A stretch of DNA of 64,000 nucleotides, from positions 41,027,920-41,091,919 of the forward strand of contig OX104128.1 of the NCBI GenBank assembly GCA_944470555.2, written 5' to 3'. The stretch's first letter is position 1, and each line of letters starts with the position of its first letter. Position numbers and translations under genes: made by a program. Positions 1 to 10,864 of the stretch are shown piece by piece. The DNA is from Heterobilharzia americana. Its lineage: Eukaryota > Platyhelminthes > Trematoda > Strigeidida > Schistosomatidae. The notes under the pieces are model-generated. The model saw only the letters and a list, made by a program, of their open reading frames with translations. It was not told the DNA's origin and did not search any database.

Positions 1-7
1 AAATTAA

Positions 8-160
8 TTTTTCTTCAATGCACTCTTATCCACCTTAATACCAATCTTTTTCTATCCACTTGTTTTCTTCATATTGCTGCTAAGTTTAACAACTTGGATA
101 GACGTACTTCTGCGCGAGGTTTTTCGTCGATTTAGCCCCTGTTTATGTGTCTATAAATGA
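8..160 (+). other. Short hydrophobic open frame, possible exon, unidentified
   Basis: A 50-codon frame is open between a TAA at 5-7 and a TGA at 158-160. It encodes a strongly hydrophobic stretch (IFFYPLVFFILLLSL) followed by a basic, amphipathic tail (LLREVFRRF). The composition would suit a membrane segment at the end of a protein, but no family is recognised and there is no clear splice acceptor. It could be a chance frame in AT-rich DNA. A link to the RNFT-like gene downstream on the same strand is possible but unsupported. Confidence 0.15.
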
Positions 161-1480
161 ACCTAGTGTGTTCTGTAAACCATCTGTTCATAGCTGTTAC
201 TGTTTTCAGGTTCAAAAAGCCAGTCTATAACACACCAGTCACTATCTCATTCCATCAGTAGAAATAGATAAACGCTGTTGCTGTAATTCATCGTAGGATC
301 AGTGGAGTATTACCACACCTCACCAAGCGAATGCCTGAGTTGTGATCATGTTTTGTTTAGAGCACTCATGTTTTAACACCGTACTGAGTGTATAAAAACC
401 ACTAAATGTTCCCAATTTCAGCTCAAACATAAAGGTATCTAGGATGTGTCTACAGAGGAATTGACTAAACGGCTAACCGAGTAGGACAGCACTAATCATC
501 CTGAGGTAGTTTATTATTACCTACAGTCTGCTGTCAAAGTAGTGACAGAGACCACGAATTTAAGGTAATTACTAGAACAATTCACAGGGGTCTTAGTTTA
601 CTGGATGTACAAGAACAAATCCCAACAGGCCCTTATTATGGTTAGAAGTCCAACCAACTTGTTTGCAGACTTTAAAGTACACTAAATGGTTGTGAACAAT
701 GACCAGTGGCAGTTAAAAAAATGAAGTATGGAGCGGTGATAAGCAACAGTAGGTAGTCAGTTAATATCAGTATGAGACCTGACAATCCTGCATTACGATC
801 AAAGTCTCCATATCAATTATCAAGATGCACGGTAGTGAGACAGAAATATAAAAGAAACATAATCAAGAGTCATGGAACTTCATGAGGGGAAAAAAACATG
901 TTAAAGCAGATCATGAAATGTTTTATGACAATTAAGATGAAGATAATGTCTAGATGCATCTACGCCTCTGTAATCGATTCCGGACCATATTGCCTAGAGC
1001 CTCCAAACACGCATCTTGGCTGTCACATGGACCCTACAGGGAAGTTTGTGTATCCCCACACTGCTCAAACCAAAAACTAAGGACTTCAACTGGTACCATG
1101 TGTTATTCTGGGCTCCTCTTACCTGCTTCTAGCCTGAACCTACATCAGCTAACATTGCGTGACGGGCGAACGGTAACTGAGTATACATAACACATCCCAG
1201 TTATTTGGGTCTGGGGAAGTTCACAAGCTCATCACTTGATTTACCTCATTTACGCAAAACTGTCAGACTTTAGCTTTATTGACGTGGTGGCATCATAACT
1301 TCCTATTTTACGAAGGTGATGGTGGTCTGAAACCTGAAGCCTGATCCTGTCTTTCGTCTTTACTGGCAATGTTTCACAGCCATGTACTAACACAGTGAGC
1401 TGTTGCGCATTGCAACCGTCTGCACTATAATTGGTGTAGTTCGACGAAAGCTGGTCGAACGTTTTCTGTCCATGTAGAGA
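161..1480. other. No recognisable gene
   Basis: AT-rich sequence with only short frames (for example 898-1080 and 954-1190) that overlap each other and show no recognisable domain. I see no repeat family shared with the rest of the window. Confidence 0.5.
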
Positions 1481-1690
1481 TTTCGTTGGTCACTCACCCA
1501 CCAGGACTCATCTGCCTTCTCAAGTAAGTGAAGTGGTCGACGCATCCAACTACTTCACTTCCAATTATTAGACAAATCACTAATGCCTACCAGCGCTGAA
1601 GTAACAGTTTGCATCTGGAAGATAAGAAACTGTAATGGACGATTTGACTGTACTTGCCAACCACGGAGTTAATGGAAACTGAACTATTCT
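1480..1690 (+). mobile_element. Possible degenerate LINE fragment
   Basis: The plus strand reads EVVDASNYFT, then a degenerate AEVTVCIWKIR-like stretch. This resembles the post-RT segment of the LINE at 23401-27356 (EVVECVDHFT followed by ADEISARIQKAR). Similarity is weak and interrupted by stops. Confidence 0.3.
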
Positions 1691-3110
1691 GAAATGGGGA
1701 AGAATATTTGTAGCTTAAGCAGATGATCTTCGTTGTGTTGTGTTCTCTGAGCTGGGTGGTTTAATCGTGAAGTTTTCATTGTCTTCGTAGACAATATCAG
1801 CACTAACTTTTATTTGAAGTGAGCTGTCAGTATCTCCCTGTGAGGGATTCAATACCTTACTCTGACGAAATGGTTTGTGATTAGTTGTTTCCTTTGATCG
1901 GTGTATCATTGACTGCAATGATTTTATTGTCGGGTGTTTCTCTCTCTGATCCCTCATCTTTTTGTCGATTATCATTTTTCTTATTGTTTGATAGATTGGA
2001 TCTATGTCTACGCACCTGTTGATTGCTAACTGACCTGAATACCAAGCTTCTAGAAATTCTTTGATATTCTTTGTGTTTCCTCTGTTCAAGATTTCTACAT
2101 TGTCGAAACCGAACTCATGTCCATAGTTATCCACATGCATTGAAATAAGCGATGAAATGTCGTCACGTTTAACAGCCAATTGGTGTTTCTGTAGACGAAA
2201 GCGAAGGGGGCAACCACTTTGTCCAATGTAGTGTTGATCACAATTATTACAGTTGATTTTGTAAATGGTATTTGGTTTGTCTTCTTCGGCTGTTGCATCC
2301 TTTGGTCTGCATAATGGTGTTTAAACCACACTAACTGCAAGTGGTCTCATTAATCTTGTTGTGATCTGTTATCTATTCGTTTAGTACGGTAGGATGATGC
2401 CCTTATCGATTTCTATCGATGACTTCGTAGTTGATGGTGCACGGGATAGGCATCTTCTGATAAATTTTCATGGATAGCCATTCTTCTTTAGGATAAACAT
2501 CAAGTAATTTTCTTCGTTTCTCCACGAATTTGTTGCACTGCAATGTGTGCTACTGTAGTTGAGGATTTGATCAATGTGGGTTGACTTCCTGTACACTTGA
2601 GTTTCCAATTTTCCGGCGATAGTTTTATTGACTAAAACATCCACAAATGGCGGTTGATTTTTCTGCTCCTCCTCCTATTCTTCTGAATAGACAAGTGAAG
2701 AGTTCGTATTTAGAGGAATCTTTTGTATACTGTAAATAAAATTAATCGAGGCAAATAATGAACATTGATATGGTGCAACAATTGAAATAGTCATTTACCA
2801 CATCCACCACACTTTGGATTTCTTTCTGCACGTCCTTAATGAACTCTACGTTTATTCGTAGGTCTCTCAGATATTCTTACTTGTTCTGTATTTGTATTTT
2901 CAATGGGATTATCTGTCTATCTCAAAATTATCTACAAGATTAGGATTAATAAGGGATCAAAATTATATTTAGAACAATCTGCTTCATTGATTTCCACCTG
3001 GTCTGTTGTGAATAGAATAATCTTCTAAGTCCCAAACCTTCACCATTCGTTTTCTTATTTTCTGTAATGTAATTCCCACTGACAGTGGATAATCATTTCA
3101 TCAACAGTAG
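1690..3110 (-). mobile_element. Penelope-like element fragment (RT thumb, GIY-YIG, C-terminus)
   Basis: Read on the minus strand, the segment runs from the end of a Penelope-like RT (about 3100-2560: VDVLVNKTIAGKLETQVYRK), through the GIY-YIG nuclease (about 2260-2150: CNNCDQHYIGQSG, the YIG core with its CxxC), to the conserved tail (2120-1990: FLEAWYSGQLAINR, IDPIYQTIRKM). The tail is the longest open piece (2179-1715); frameshifts separate the three blocks. GIY-YIG is the endonuclease typical of canonical PLEs. The RT fingers and palm are missing, so this is a dead fragment. The fragment at 10865-11590 belongs to the same subfamily. Confidence 0.8.
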
Positions 3111-3114
3111 TGTA

Positions 3115-3570
3115 CATTCACTGATGTCGTAGCCATGAAATGTGTCCGAAGAATTCTGAATTTGAAGAATTTAGCCGGACTTTCATAAGTAGTTGTATGT
3201 TTTGCACTCAGATACCGAAGTAGGAAATTATTCACACCCTTTTCTAGTTCCTCTTAATTACTTAGATTTACAGATGTTATGGGACTTTAATTTCTGTACG
3301 AAGTTTTCTGTCAACCCATTTGACTGAAGGTGATATGGGGCTGTACATAAATGATGGTACCAGTGTCTCTAAGGCAGTCGTTGAAGTTTTCGGTAAAATA
3401 AGTCCTGTAATCAGTGGCTAAGACACTTAAAATCTTCCTCATCGCTCTGTGCGAATTTCACATAGGGGTGACTCTAAGTATTACTTCTGACCATTTGAAA
3501 TAAGAGTCCACCATATATAAAGTTTAGGAATGAACCATAGTAATCTGCATGAATGCATTACCATTTCTCA
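3115..3570 (-). mobile_element. Gypsy-type LTR retrotransposon integrase remnant
   Basis: The minus strand shows a retroviral-type integrase core: ADYYGSFLNFIYMVDSYFKW (first Asp region and the D-SY-KW motif), then ATDYRTYFTENFNDCL, a PHITFSQMG block equivalent to the usual YHPQSNG, and FLLRYLSAKHTTTYESPAKF, equivalent to the conserved RYRSTPHTTTGxSPAEL segment. In-frame stops and a frameshift break it. No LTR, protease or RT was found beside it, so it is an orphan fragment of a Ty3/gypsy-like element. Confidence 0.7.
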
Positions 3571-3954
3571 CAAGATGGAGATTGTGGATTCTACAATGAT
3601 TTCCTATACGATATTTTATGCAAAAAGTCCGAACAACTCAATGTCGAAGGAATAACGATTCTGGTTGATGACCAGATCTTGACGTCAATCACCGACGGTT
3701 TTGCCTGGCTACGATCTAGATTTACATTTCACCTCTAATCGTCACACACTGTTAATAGTACCAGTCTGGCCAAGCACAGATAGCTTCAGTCACAGTTAGT
3801 GCAACTCTCTCATTCATCCCGATTTTGATTGTGATGAAAAGAAATGGATAGACATGTAGTGTGGCTAAAATAAACGGTCAGTTATGTTTCACTCATTTAC
3901 ATGACAGCTGAACAAAAAGTTCACTGATTAAAATGAGGTCAAGACCTGGTTACC

Positions 3955-4060
3955 AACCGGGTCTAGTTAGTTCAGTTGGTAGAACGCCGAGTCAGTAACT
4001 CGTGTGCTGCTTGTTCGAACCCTACCACACTGAAGGTTTTCATTTCACCTTTCGTCATCA
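3955..4060 (+). repeat. tRNA-like SINE fragment (family S1)
   Basis: Contains an A-box-like TAGTTCAGTTGGTAGAAC and a B-box-like TTGTTCGAACCC at tRNA spacing, followed by the TTTTCATTTCACC tail motif seen in the copies at 4690-4985, 15175-15345, 37185-37395 and 57512-57650. There is no cloverleaf good enough for a functional tRNA. Confidence 0.6.
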
Positions 4061-4599
4061 CATCGTATCATATTCGTTTTTCGTTTTATCTCTTAGAGCT
4101 TCTTACGACCACTGCTATTATTATTGTTGCTTTGCTGTCTTTCCTTCTGTTGACTGCCTAAGTATACCTATGTAAAATGTGGATGGCATTTATAGTTTTA
4201 TTTGTCACGCAGCTACACTTTATTTACCTCGTTACCGAAGTAAATATCCCAGATTTTCGTTCGACATTTTATCAGCACTAGACTTCACAGGTAGCAGATA
4301 TTGTAACATCCGAACTGTCAAGATATAACCAAAAGAAAATAGCTCATAGTCTAGTGTATAAACGCATGAATCGGGTTAATGTACATTATGACAATTATTT
4401 TACTATGTCTAAAACAAACCTGGGTTTTGTTAGATTCATCTCTGACACTATGTGTATGTATTGTTTGTTTGTTTATTATTTTAAAAGATCGATATTCACG
4501 AGCTTAACTTCTTGTTTTTCGTATTGACTCATTTTTTCTTCTGATGGGAAAAGTGGATCAACCCAGTAGCGACATGCTGAGACCTGGTAGTCCTAGGCT

Positions 4600-4600
<1 letters not shown>
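4061..4600. other. No recognisable gene
   Basis: AT-rich intergenic or intronic sequence. A short hydrophobic frame runs out of the preceding SINE to 4161, but it begins inside the tRNA-like part and is not convincing as coding. Confidence 0.4.

Positions 4601-4601
<1 letters not shown>

Positions 4602-4683
<82 letters not shown>
4602..4683. repeat. (TA)n microsatellite
   Basis: Uninterrupted TA dinucleotide tract of about 82 bp. It abuts the inverted SINE pair that follows; the S1 copy at 37185 likewise ends at a (TA)n tract. Confidence 0.97.
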
Positions 4684-4687
<4 letters not shown>

Positions 4688-4689
4688 AA

Positions 4690-4985
4690 TGCATTCCCTT
4701 TCGATATGTACATATCCTGAATTGATACTGTGTGATGATTGAAATTAGAATGAGAATCTGAGCTACGGCAGGATTGAAACCAGCTATCACCGGGTTTCTG
4801 ATCTTGTGCTCTACCAACTGAGCTATGGGAGCCGATGGGGCGCAGCGAGTGTCAGTTGGTAAACCACGGGACCAGAAATGTGGTGGTCGCTGGTTCATAT
4901 CCGACCATGGTGGCCTACATTTTCATTCCACCTTCAATTATCATTCAGTATGAATACTAGTTTGCCAAACCATGACTATCTTAAA
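4690..4985. repeat. Inverted pair of tRNA-like SINE S1 copies
   Basis: The left half is on the minus strand: read in reverse it gives a clear A box (TAGCTCAGTTGGTAGAGC) and B box (TGGTTTCAATCC). The right half is on the plus strand (CAGTTGGTA, then TCGCTGGTTCATATCC). The outer ends are inverted versions of the same motif, TACTGTGTGATGATTGAA at about 4726 and TTCAATTATCATTCAGTA at about 4934. The unit therefore folds back on itself. A tail ending ACTATCTTAAATAGT follows. Confidence 0.7.
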
Positions 4986-5058
4986 TAGTGATATCCTGAA
5001 TTATCATACTATGCACCCTATATATATGTCCAAAATTATTATCTTTTTCCGTTTTTAG

Positions 5059-5214
5059 GGTTCATTACTTTGTCTGTTGGAAAACATATTTTTACTCTTG
5101 AGACATATACCATCTGGAGTTTTTTGGATATACTTTTTAATGGAATTCAATTGGCAATTGCAAGGAGTTCTAGCTGGAAGAATCTTCATATCCGTATTAT
5201 ATTGTATTTTAAAA
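5059..5214 (+). CDS. RNFT: RNFT1/RNFT2-like exon: transmembrane segments before the RING
   Basis: A 52-codon phase-0 exon lies between a pyrimidine-rich acceptor (TTTTTAG, ending 5058) and a GTGAGT donor at 5215. It reads SLLCLLENIFLLLRHIP, then VFWIYFL and GRIFISVLYCILK. In vertebrate RNFT1/RNFT2 the matching segment is the LL-E-SQL-RSL-P-LW-KY stretch followed by a hydrophobic helix ending in LCK, just before the RING finger. The family is a multi-pass membrane RING protein, and RNFT1 acts as an ER-membrane ubiquitin ligase. It is placed in one gene with the exons at 14312 and 27530 by order, strand and phase. Earlier membrane exons and a short linker exon between here and 14312 (about 25 residues in vertebrates) were not located. 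Confidence 0.75.
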
Positions 5215-5600
5215 GTGAGTGTCATGTTTGATATTTAAGTTAGAATTTCTCCAAGTAATTGATATTTTTCAAGTGTTTATTGGACTGGAAAAAGAACTAT
5301 GTTATATTTTGTCTACTTTTCAGTCACTATCAGTTCAATCTCCTTGTTTTTTTATAACCTTTAGCTGTTACATTTCATCGTAACTATCAAGCTTGCTGAA
5401 TAGGACTGGCTTCAAATTTATGATAGAACTATATGCAGATAACAGGTTGTAACCACTGTAAGTTGATAGGTATAAGTGAATAAACAGATGTAATAATCTG
5501 TTGTTTAGCTCGTTACAATTTGCTTTTTAATCCGTTTAAGAAGACTATCCTACAGTTAGACTGCTGAAAAATAATTCAAACCAGGATCTACATAGGAGCC
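5215..5600 (+). other. Intron of the RNFT-like gene, unique-looking part
   Basis: Starts with the GTGAGT donor. No repeat or exon was recognised here before the Sm-alpha element. Confidence 0.5.
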
Positions 5601-5602
5601 TG

Positions 5603-5775
5603 TATGCCCTTGTGGCCTAGTAGTTAACGCTTTGGAGTTTAAAGCGATGGGTACCAGATCCGAGTCTCAGTGAAAATAGCATCACTCACTGGGGTCCAGA
5701 CATATCCAGCTGATGAGTCCCAAATAGGACGAAAAGTGCATCGTGGATTCCACTGCTAGCTACTAAGCAGGCTAC
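5603..5775 (+). repeat. Sm-alpha-like SINE with hammerhead ribozyme
   Basis: A tRNA-like front part (GCCTAGTAGTTAACGC, then a GATCCGAGTCTC box) is followed by CATCACTCACTGGGG, which recurs in the copies at 10690, 35370, 38870 and 56083. The hammerhead occupies about 5704-5748: helix I ATCCAG with GTGGAT (one mismatch at its base), invariant CTGATGA at 5710-5716, helix II GTCC/GGAC with a CAAATA loop, GAAA at 5731-5734, and the cleavage triplet ATC at 5740-5742. This is the classic schistosome ribozyme layout, with the TTCCACTGCTA contact loop just downstream. Helix III is very short and poorly paired in this copy, so activity is uncertain. Confidence 0.85.
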
Positions 5776-5914
5776 TGCATAATACCTGTTTAGTGCCTTA
5801 TTAAACTATGAGGTACGTTTGCTACTATATTTCGACTTTTCTTTCTTTACTGAATAGCGTACTCAAGTTGGTACTCTTTGGCTTGTCTATATTCAACTTT
5901 AAATCAGTAGGTGG

Positions 5915-6090
5915 TGGATAGACAGGCAAAGCAAGATAAAGTCTCAAACAAAAGTGCATAGATTTAAGTTATCATACCTTGACAGCGTTGACAAACAGAT
6001 CAGTGTAGAAACTTTCATAGTGAGGAAATCAACAGAAGTAGAAAGATATATTCAGCAAACAAAGTGTTAAGGGAGAAAAAACAAGTAAGT
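5915..6090 (+). repeat. Interspersed repeat, two copies in window
   Basis: A GTGGATAGACA-rich segment rich in AAACAAAAG-like runs resembles 15405-15600 (CTGGTGGATAGAAAAATAG, similar spacing). The family is unknown. It ends at a chance GTAAGT. Confidence 0.4.
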
Positions 6091-6870
6091 AAACATTAAC
6101 AGGATATTTGTGGTTTTGAAGATAACAATCGATTTTTAGACATTTCATTGATGATATCTAACTACTGAATTGAAATGATCTGAGGACTTCTGAGGAAAAT
6201 TTCATATAATCTCCATTAAACTCTTTTTGTTTACTTCAGTACTACAGTATCAGAGTGTAGGTTCATTGTAAACTTGCCAACCTTGAGTAGTTTTGTACAA
6301 AATACAAAATTATACAAAATTTTATCATTTTTAATGAATTATCCGCTGATGACTATTCATCATTCATACAGAACACTTTTTTTAACATTCAGTCAAAATC
6401 TGTTCAAGTCATGATGAAATGGCCAGTGGTTTTCTAAGTGTGTACTGTGAGACACTGCACTTTATTGTGTTATATAACTACCAGAGAGCATTTACCAACG
6501 AGTGGTCTAAAGATACATGTATCTGATCATCAGTGGTTCTACAACTGTTCGTATCATTCACAGATGATACTATCTGCAAGAGTATTGTGCGGCGCTAATA
6601 ACTTAAGTTTGCATTATAATAATAATGATAATACTTACTACTGGGTTCGACATAGACCCATTTATACAACATTACCTCTTAATCTCGTACATTATTTTCT
6701 TATACTTTTTAAAGGCTTGTGTAGTGTTTTCCGCATTGAGAAACGTCCTGCAGTCATGTCGTTCGACAATATGTACTAAGGTGGGTAGAGATCCATTTTA
6801 CTCCTTTGTAATTTCAATTCCTAATTTATATATCCTTAATTCTGATGCCTTTTTTATGAATTTTATCACT
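6091..6870. other. No recognisable gene (RNFT-like intron)
   Basis: Frames at 6438-6779 and 6625-6972 overlap each other, and the second runs into the LINE. I found no exon with splice sites that fits the missing linker of the RNFT-like gene. Confidence 0.4.
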
Positions 6871-9800
6871 TTATTATCTATCTCCACTTTCTTCTGCATA
6901 TTTGTTGGGCGACAGGTTCTTCGTTGGTTCGTTCCCAAAGTTCCTTGTTGCTTATTCTTTCTGACCATCTGATCTTCAGTATCGAGTGAGCGTAAGTGGC
7001 AGCTGTTGACGAATGTTGGAAATGCTTTACATGACGTGCCAAGTTTCTGAGCCATTACATAGAAGCACTGACTTGACGTTAGTGTTGAAAATCCGAATCT
7101 TGTTCACGCTTTATGCTAATGCAGTAGATCTCCACACTGGTTTCAGATGAATGAAGGCCTGTCTTGCTTTTCCGATCCTGGCTTTGACGTCCTCGTCTGT
7201 GCCGCCACCTGTAGTTAAGACGATGCGTCATAGGTAGGTAGGTGAAAGAGACAACTTCCTTTAGGTTTCTCCCGTTGATAGTGATTGGTGCTTGTTGTTG
7301 TTGTTGGTCGGGTATCTTCATCACCTCTGTCTTCTCTACATTCACTTGAAGTCCCGTCTTCACTGTCTCTTCTGCCAACTTGTTAGTTTTCGCCTGTAGA
7401 TCTTAAAGTTTGTGTGACATTAGACACAAGTCATCGGCGAAATCCAAATCTCCTAGGGTCTTTTCATCTGTCAAACAGCGTTTGCCCATCTTCACCCTCC
7501 TCACAGTTGTCTGTTGCACAATCCAGTCGACCACAACAAGGAATATCATCGGTGATAGTAGGTAGCCATTGTCTTCAAAGGCATCACTGAGCTTCCATTG
7601 TGAATCACTTGGTATGTGGCGTTTTCATATAGCTGTTGAATGAGGTTGATAAAGGTTTGTGGTACTCCGTAGTATTGAAGCAGTTTCCAAATTATTTCTC
7701 GGTCTATGCTGTCGAACGCCTTGTCACAGTCGATGAAGTTAAGGTAGAGAGTTGACTGTCGTTCTATACTCTGTCCTATGATGATGCGTAGCGTAGCGTT
7801 GCAATTTGATCCGCACATGATTTTTTTTAGTCTCTCTAGGATGATGCAGCTTAATATTTTGCTTGATGTGGACAGGAGCACGATTCCTCGCCAGTTCTTG
7901 CAAAAACTTAGGTCTCCCTTCTTTGGAACTTTAACAAGGCAGCCCTTCTTCCAGTCGGCTTGAACCTTCCCTTCCTTCCTTCCAAACCTTCTGCAGTAGC
8001 GATGTGAGCATGTTCGCTGTTGTCTTTGCGTCTGTTTTCAGTGTTTCTGGTGGAATTCCATCTGGTCCTGCTGCTTTCCCGGATTTCAGCAACTTTATGG
8101 CGTTCAGGACTTCGGCTTTTGTTGGTGGGCTTGTGTTCACTGGTAATTCTGCGGTTGCTGCTGGTGGTGGTGGTGGTTGATTCAAGAGTTTTTTGAAGTG
8201 TTCAGCCAATTGTTTTCTTTGTTTCTCCTCTTTGGTAATTAGGTTTTCTCCACTATCTTTCATTAGTATCATGTGTTGATCTCTTCCCAGATAGTAACCT
8301 GGTTATTTGATACAATGTTGTCAGGTCTCTCCTACCTGCAGCAGCCTGTTCTGCTTCACTTGCCAATGTGCCGTAGAAGTTTCTTTTATCTTTCCGTGCA
8401 ATCCTCCTCACTTCTTCGTCCAGTGTTTTATAGGTCGTGTTCAGTTCCTCTTTTCGTTGTTCATCGATGCACTACACTGGTTCATCTTCTGCTTCACTAT
8501 CTTCCTTTCCCTGCTCTATCAGCTTCCATGTATCCGTAGAGATTCATTCCTTGTCTTGTTTCTTCTTCCTTCTCAACACGGTTGTCCAGGTTTTTTATTT
8601 CCACATCTTTTTCAAAGGGTTCCAGTGTTCTTCCACACAGGTTTCTTCAGGGATGTTGCGGATGGCTGGCGGGAAAATGTTGTTTGTAGTTTCGTCCTTC
8701 GGTTTCTGTTTAGGGTGTTGAACTCGAACTATGGTCTATCATCACCAGCTTCTTTGAAGACTTTCAACTTGATTTGGAAGGCTCCTTGTACTAGATTGTG
8801 AGTGATGTGAACTTAATCTGCTCTTCTTCGTGATCTGATATTGTGTCCAGCAGTCCGTATCTCCACTTTCTTGAGATTGAGATGAAGTCGATCTGATTTT
8901 TAGTGTGTCTGGTATCTGGTGGAAACAAATTCATGTCGCTGCCTTGTGCCTGTACACACTGCCTCCAATCACCAAATCACTAAATGTTCACAAGTCTGCA
9001 AACAGTTCTCCATTCTAATTCATCACTTCACCGAGTGTTTCTCCACTCATGATTGGTCCTCTTTCTGTGTTGCCTGCTCCCAGTTTGGCATTCATGTCAT
9101 CCCACCCATTGGAATTTTGATGTCTCCATGTGGGTGGGGCTTGTCCAGTCCAGTGCTGATTGCAGTTGTCTATAGAATTCCTCCTTCTTCTCTTGGTTCG
9201 TATCTGCATTATTTGTGGGTCCATAGTGTAGCATTGTATGACTGTAACTTTCTTTCCTTTTGATTTGAATCCTGCTATTATGATCCTGAAGGAGATCGGT
9301 TCCCACTGCATGTGAGCCTTCGATGCTGTTAAGGATATCATGATAGCCACTCGAAAACTCAGTGTGCTCGTGGTTGTCGTCTGGATGAGGATATCGGAGT
9401 AGATTATTGACTCTTCAGTTGACAGTTTGGAGAGTCCACTTCCATTCCATCTGCAGATTCTTAGCACTTCTATGCTATATGTTCTCATTTCTTTTGCAAT
9501 CTGGTCAGCCTTGCTAGCCAGCTTCAAACATCGTGCCAACATTCCATGTCCCCATGCTTACTTTAGCTTGCATCAAGAGAAGAAAAGATATATCGGCCTA
9601 TTGGCTTCTCGACGGCTTTCATCAACTGGCCTCATTTTGTCTACGATTCCAGTGGGGAATAAGTTTATTTTTATTATATATATTTTTTTGTGCTTTGAAG
9701 TTTTTTTAGCGATTGGATTGGTTTTCCGGGGTGGGGTTGCTAGCCGTATGCCCAACCTTCTCTCTTCTTCCGGGCTTAGGACCCTCCAGTAACTAGTGAA
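6870..9800 (-). mobile_element. SR2-like RTE LINE, copy A1, decayed
   Basis: Minus-strand non-LTR retrotransposon with endonuclease then RT. From the 5' side (high coordinates) it shows the EN start (KEMRTYSIEVLRICRWNGSG), VIQCY, KILMGD-equivalent and NAKLGA segments. RT blocks follow: EVLNAIKLLKSGKAAGPDGI at about 8120-8060, FIDCDKAFDSIDRE at about 7740-7700, then VEKTEVMKIPDQQQQQ and TINGRNLKEVVSFTYL at about 7330-7240. Many frameshifts and stops break the single ORF. The 5' edge (about 9800) matches the starts of A2 and A3. The 3' edge ends short of the GGGACAAATAAT tail present in A2. It sits antisense in the RNFT-like intron. Confidence 0.85.
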
Positions 9801-9997
9801 CTATTAGTCTAGGCGATGTTTTTTTTACTGAGTTAATGAGATCGTACCTACCAACACATCGCTTTCACTAACAACGTTCCATTCATGAGTGTAAAATTAG
9901 GTTCGATTGTTGATAGAAAGCTGTCTAAGTGGAAGTCAACATTTTAAGTCATCATGCGCTAAAGTAGGAGTTTTGGATTTCAACCTTTGTTTCATGT

Positions 9998-10300
9998 TAC
10001 TGTGTGGGTTGGAAAAACTTTATTGGACAATTTTTCTTGCAGTTGACCAATCAAAATAACTATCCAACTTTTGACCTAGTGGTTTTATATGCTGGTGACA
10101 ACAACACATGTATTTTGTCGAGTAGTGTCTTCTTGTACAGTCTCAGACGGGTTTTTTTTAATCTCATTGTTTTCGCAACCCAATGAAGTATGAATTTATG
10201 AGGGAGAACAGTTGCTATTCGCATCCAAACCAAGTGTCTTATTGCGTTCGTATCGTTCTCGTATTTCATACTGTTCTGTCAGCCACTTCAATTATCAACA
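9998..10300. repeat. Interspersed repeat E, copy 1
   Basis: Shares with 31075-31360 an ordered set of blocks: a GTGG(T/G)TTGGAA start, TTTGTCGA or TTTGTCAAATAAA, a GGGAGAACAGT block, CACTCCAAGT or ATCCAAACCAAGT, and TATTGCGTT. The strand and family are unknown, with no coding signal. Confidence 0.45.
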
Positions 10301-10689
10301 TTGGGTTTATTTCCTTTTATTATGCTTTGGGTTGTTACTAGATTTGGTGCGACCCATATAATAGGTTGCATTTTATCGGTCTAAGCGGCTGAGTATTAGT
10401 AGCGGTCATCACTAATCTAAGTAGAAAAGCTTGTGTGAGTTTAATTGAGTTGTATTTACTGAGTTCTCATATACTTTATTCCTTGTATATTTAGTTTCCT
10501 TGAGATATTTGTTTGTTTTAAATTACAGGTGGTTTTTCGGTATTCTCCTAGTTTTGATAACTCTTCATCGTGAACATTTCACATCCTCACAGACTGAGTG
10601 AACTTATTGACATTTCCTTCGAAAATAGGCTAAAATTGAAACAAAATAACACATCATCGTTTGAAACACTAGAAATATTCGGTATTGAC
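10301..10689. other. No recognisable feature (RNFT-like intron)
   Basis: AT-rich sequence without an open frame or repeat match that I could identify. Confidence 0.4.
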
Positions 10690-10855
10690 ATTATTTATGA
10701 ATCGTGGCTAGCAGTGATATCTAGGACCATTTAACTGGATGTACCTGCTTCCCAGTGAGTGATGTTGTTCCAACTAATACTCGAACCAGGGCCGATTGCT
10801 TCAAAAGTTGGAGCGTTATCCACTGGACCTATGAGTTCACCATAGCTACCTTTCA
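10690..10855 (-). repeat. Sm-alpha-like SINE, ribozyme core deleted
   Basis: On the minus strand it shows the front part (CCAGTGGATAACGCTCCAA), a B-box-like GGTTCGAGTATTAG, CATCACTCACTGGG and TACATCCAG. It then passes almost directly to CACTGCTAGCC with only a remnant (TTAAATGGTCC) where CTGATGA and GAAA should be. The hammerhead is therefore dead in this copy. Confidence 0.7.
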
Positions 10856-10864
10856 TAGTTTTTT

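Noticed and set aside
3970..4030. Possible tRNA gene
   Set aside because: A and B boxes are present but the arms do not pair well, and the same sequence recurs as a dispersed SINE with a common tail.
4795..4850. Possible tRNA gene on the minus strand
   Set aside because: Very tRNA-like at the A box, but joined to SINE tail sequence and repeated elsewhere in the window in mutated form.
4593..4898. A 101-residue minus-strand frame ending in alternating Tyr-Ile
   Set aside because: It is a translation of the SINE pair and the (TA)n tract; the repeat residues come from TA dinucleotides.
5990..6085. Candidate linker exon of the RNFT-like gene ending at GTAAGT (6085)
   Set aside because: No acceptor in the right phase, and the sequence is part of a repeat also present at 15405-15600.
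8273..8801. Several long overlapping plus-strand frames rich in Phe/Ser/Cys
   Set aside because: They are antisense shadows of the minus-strand LINE A1.
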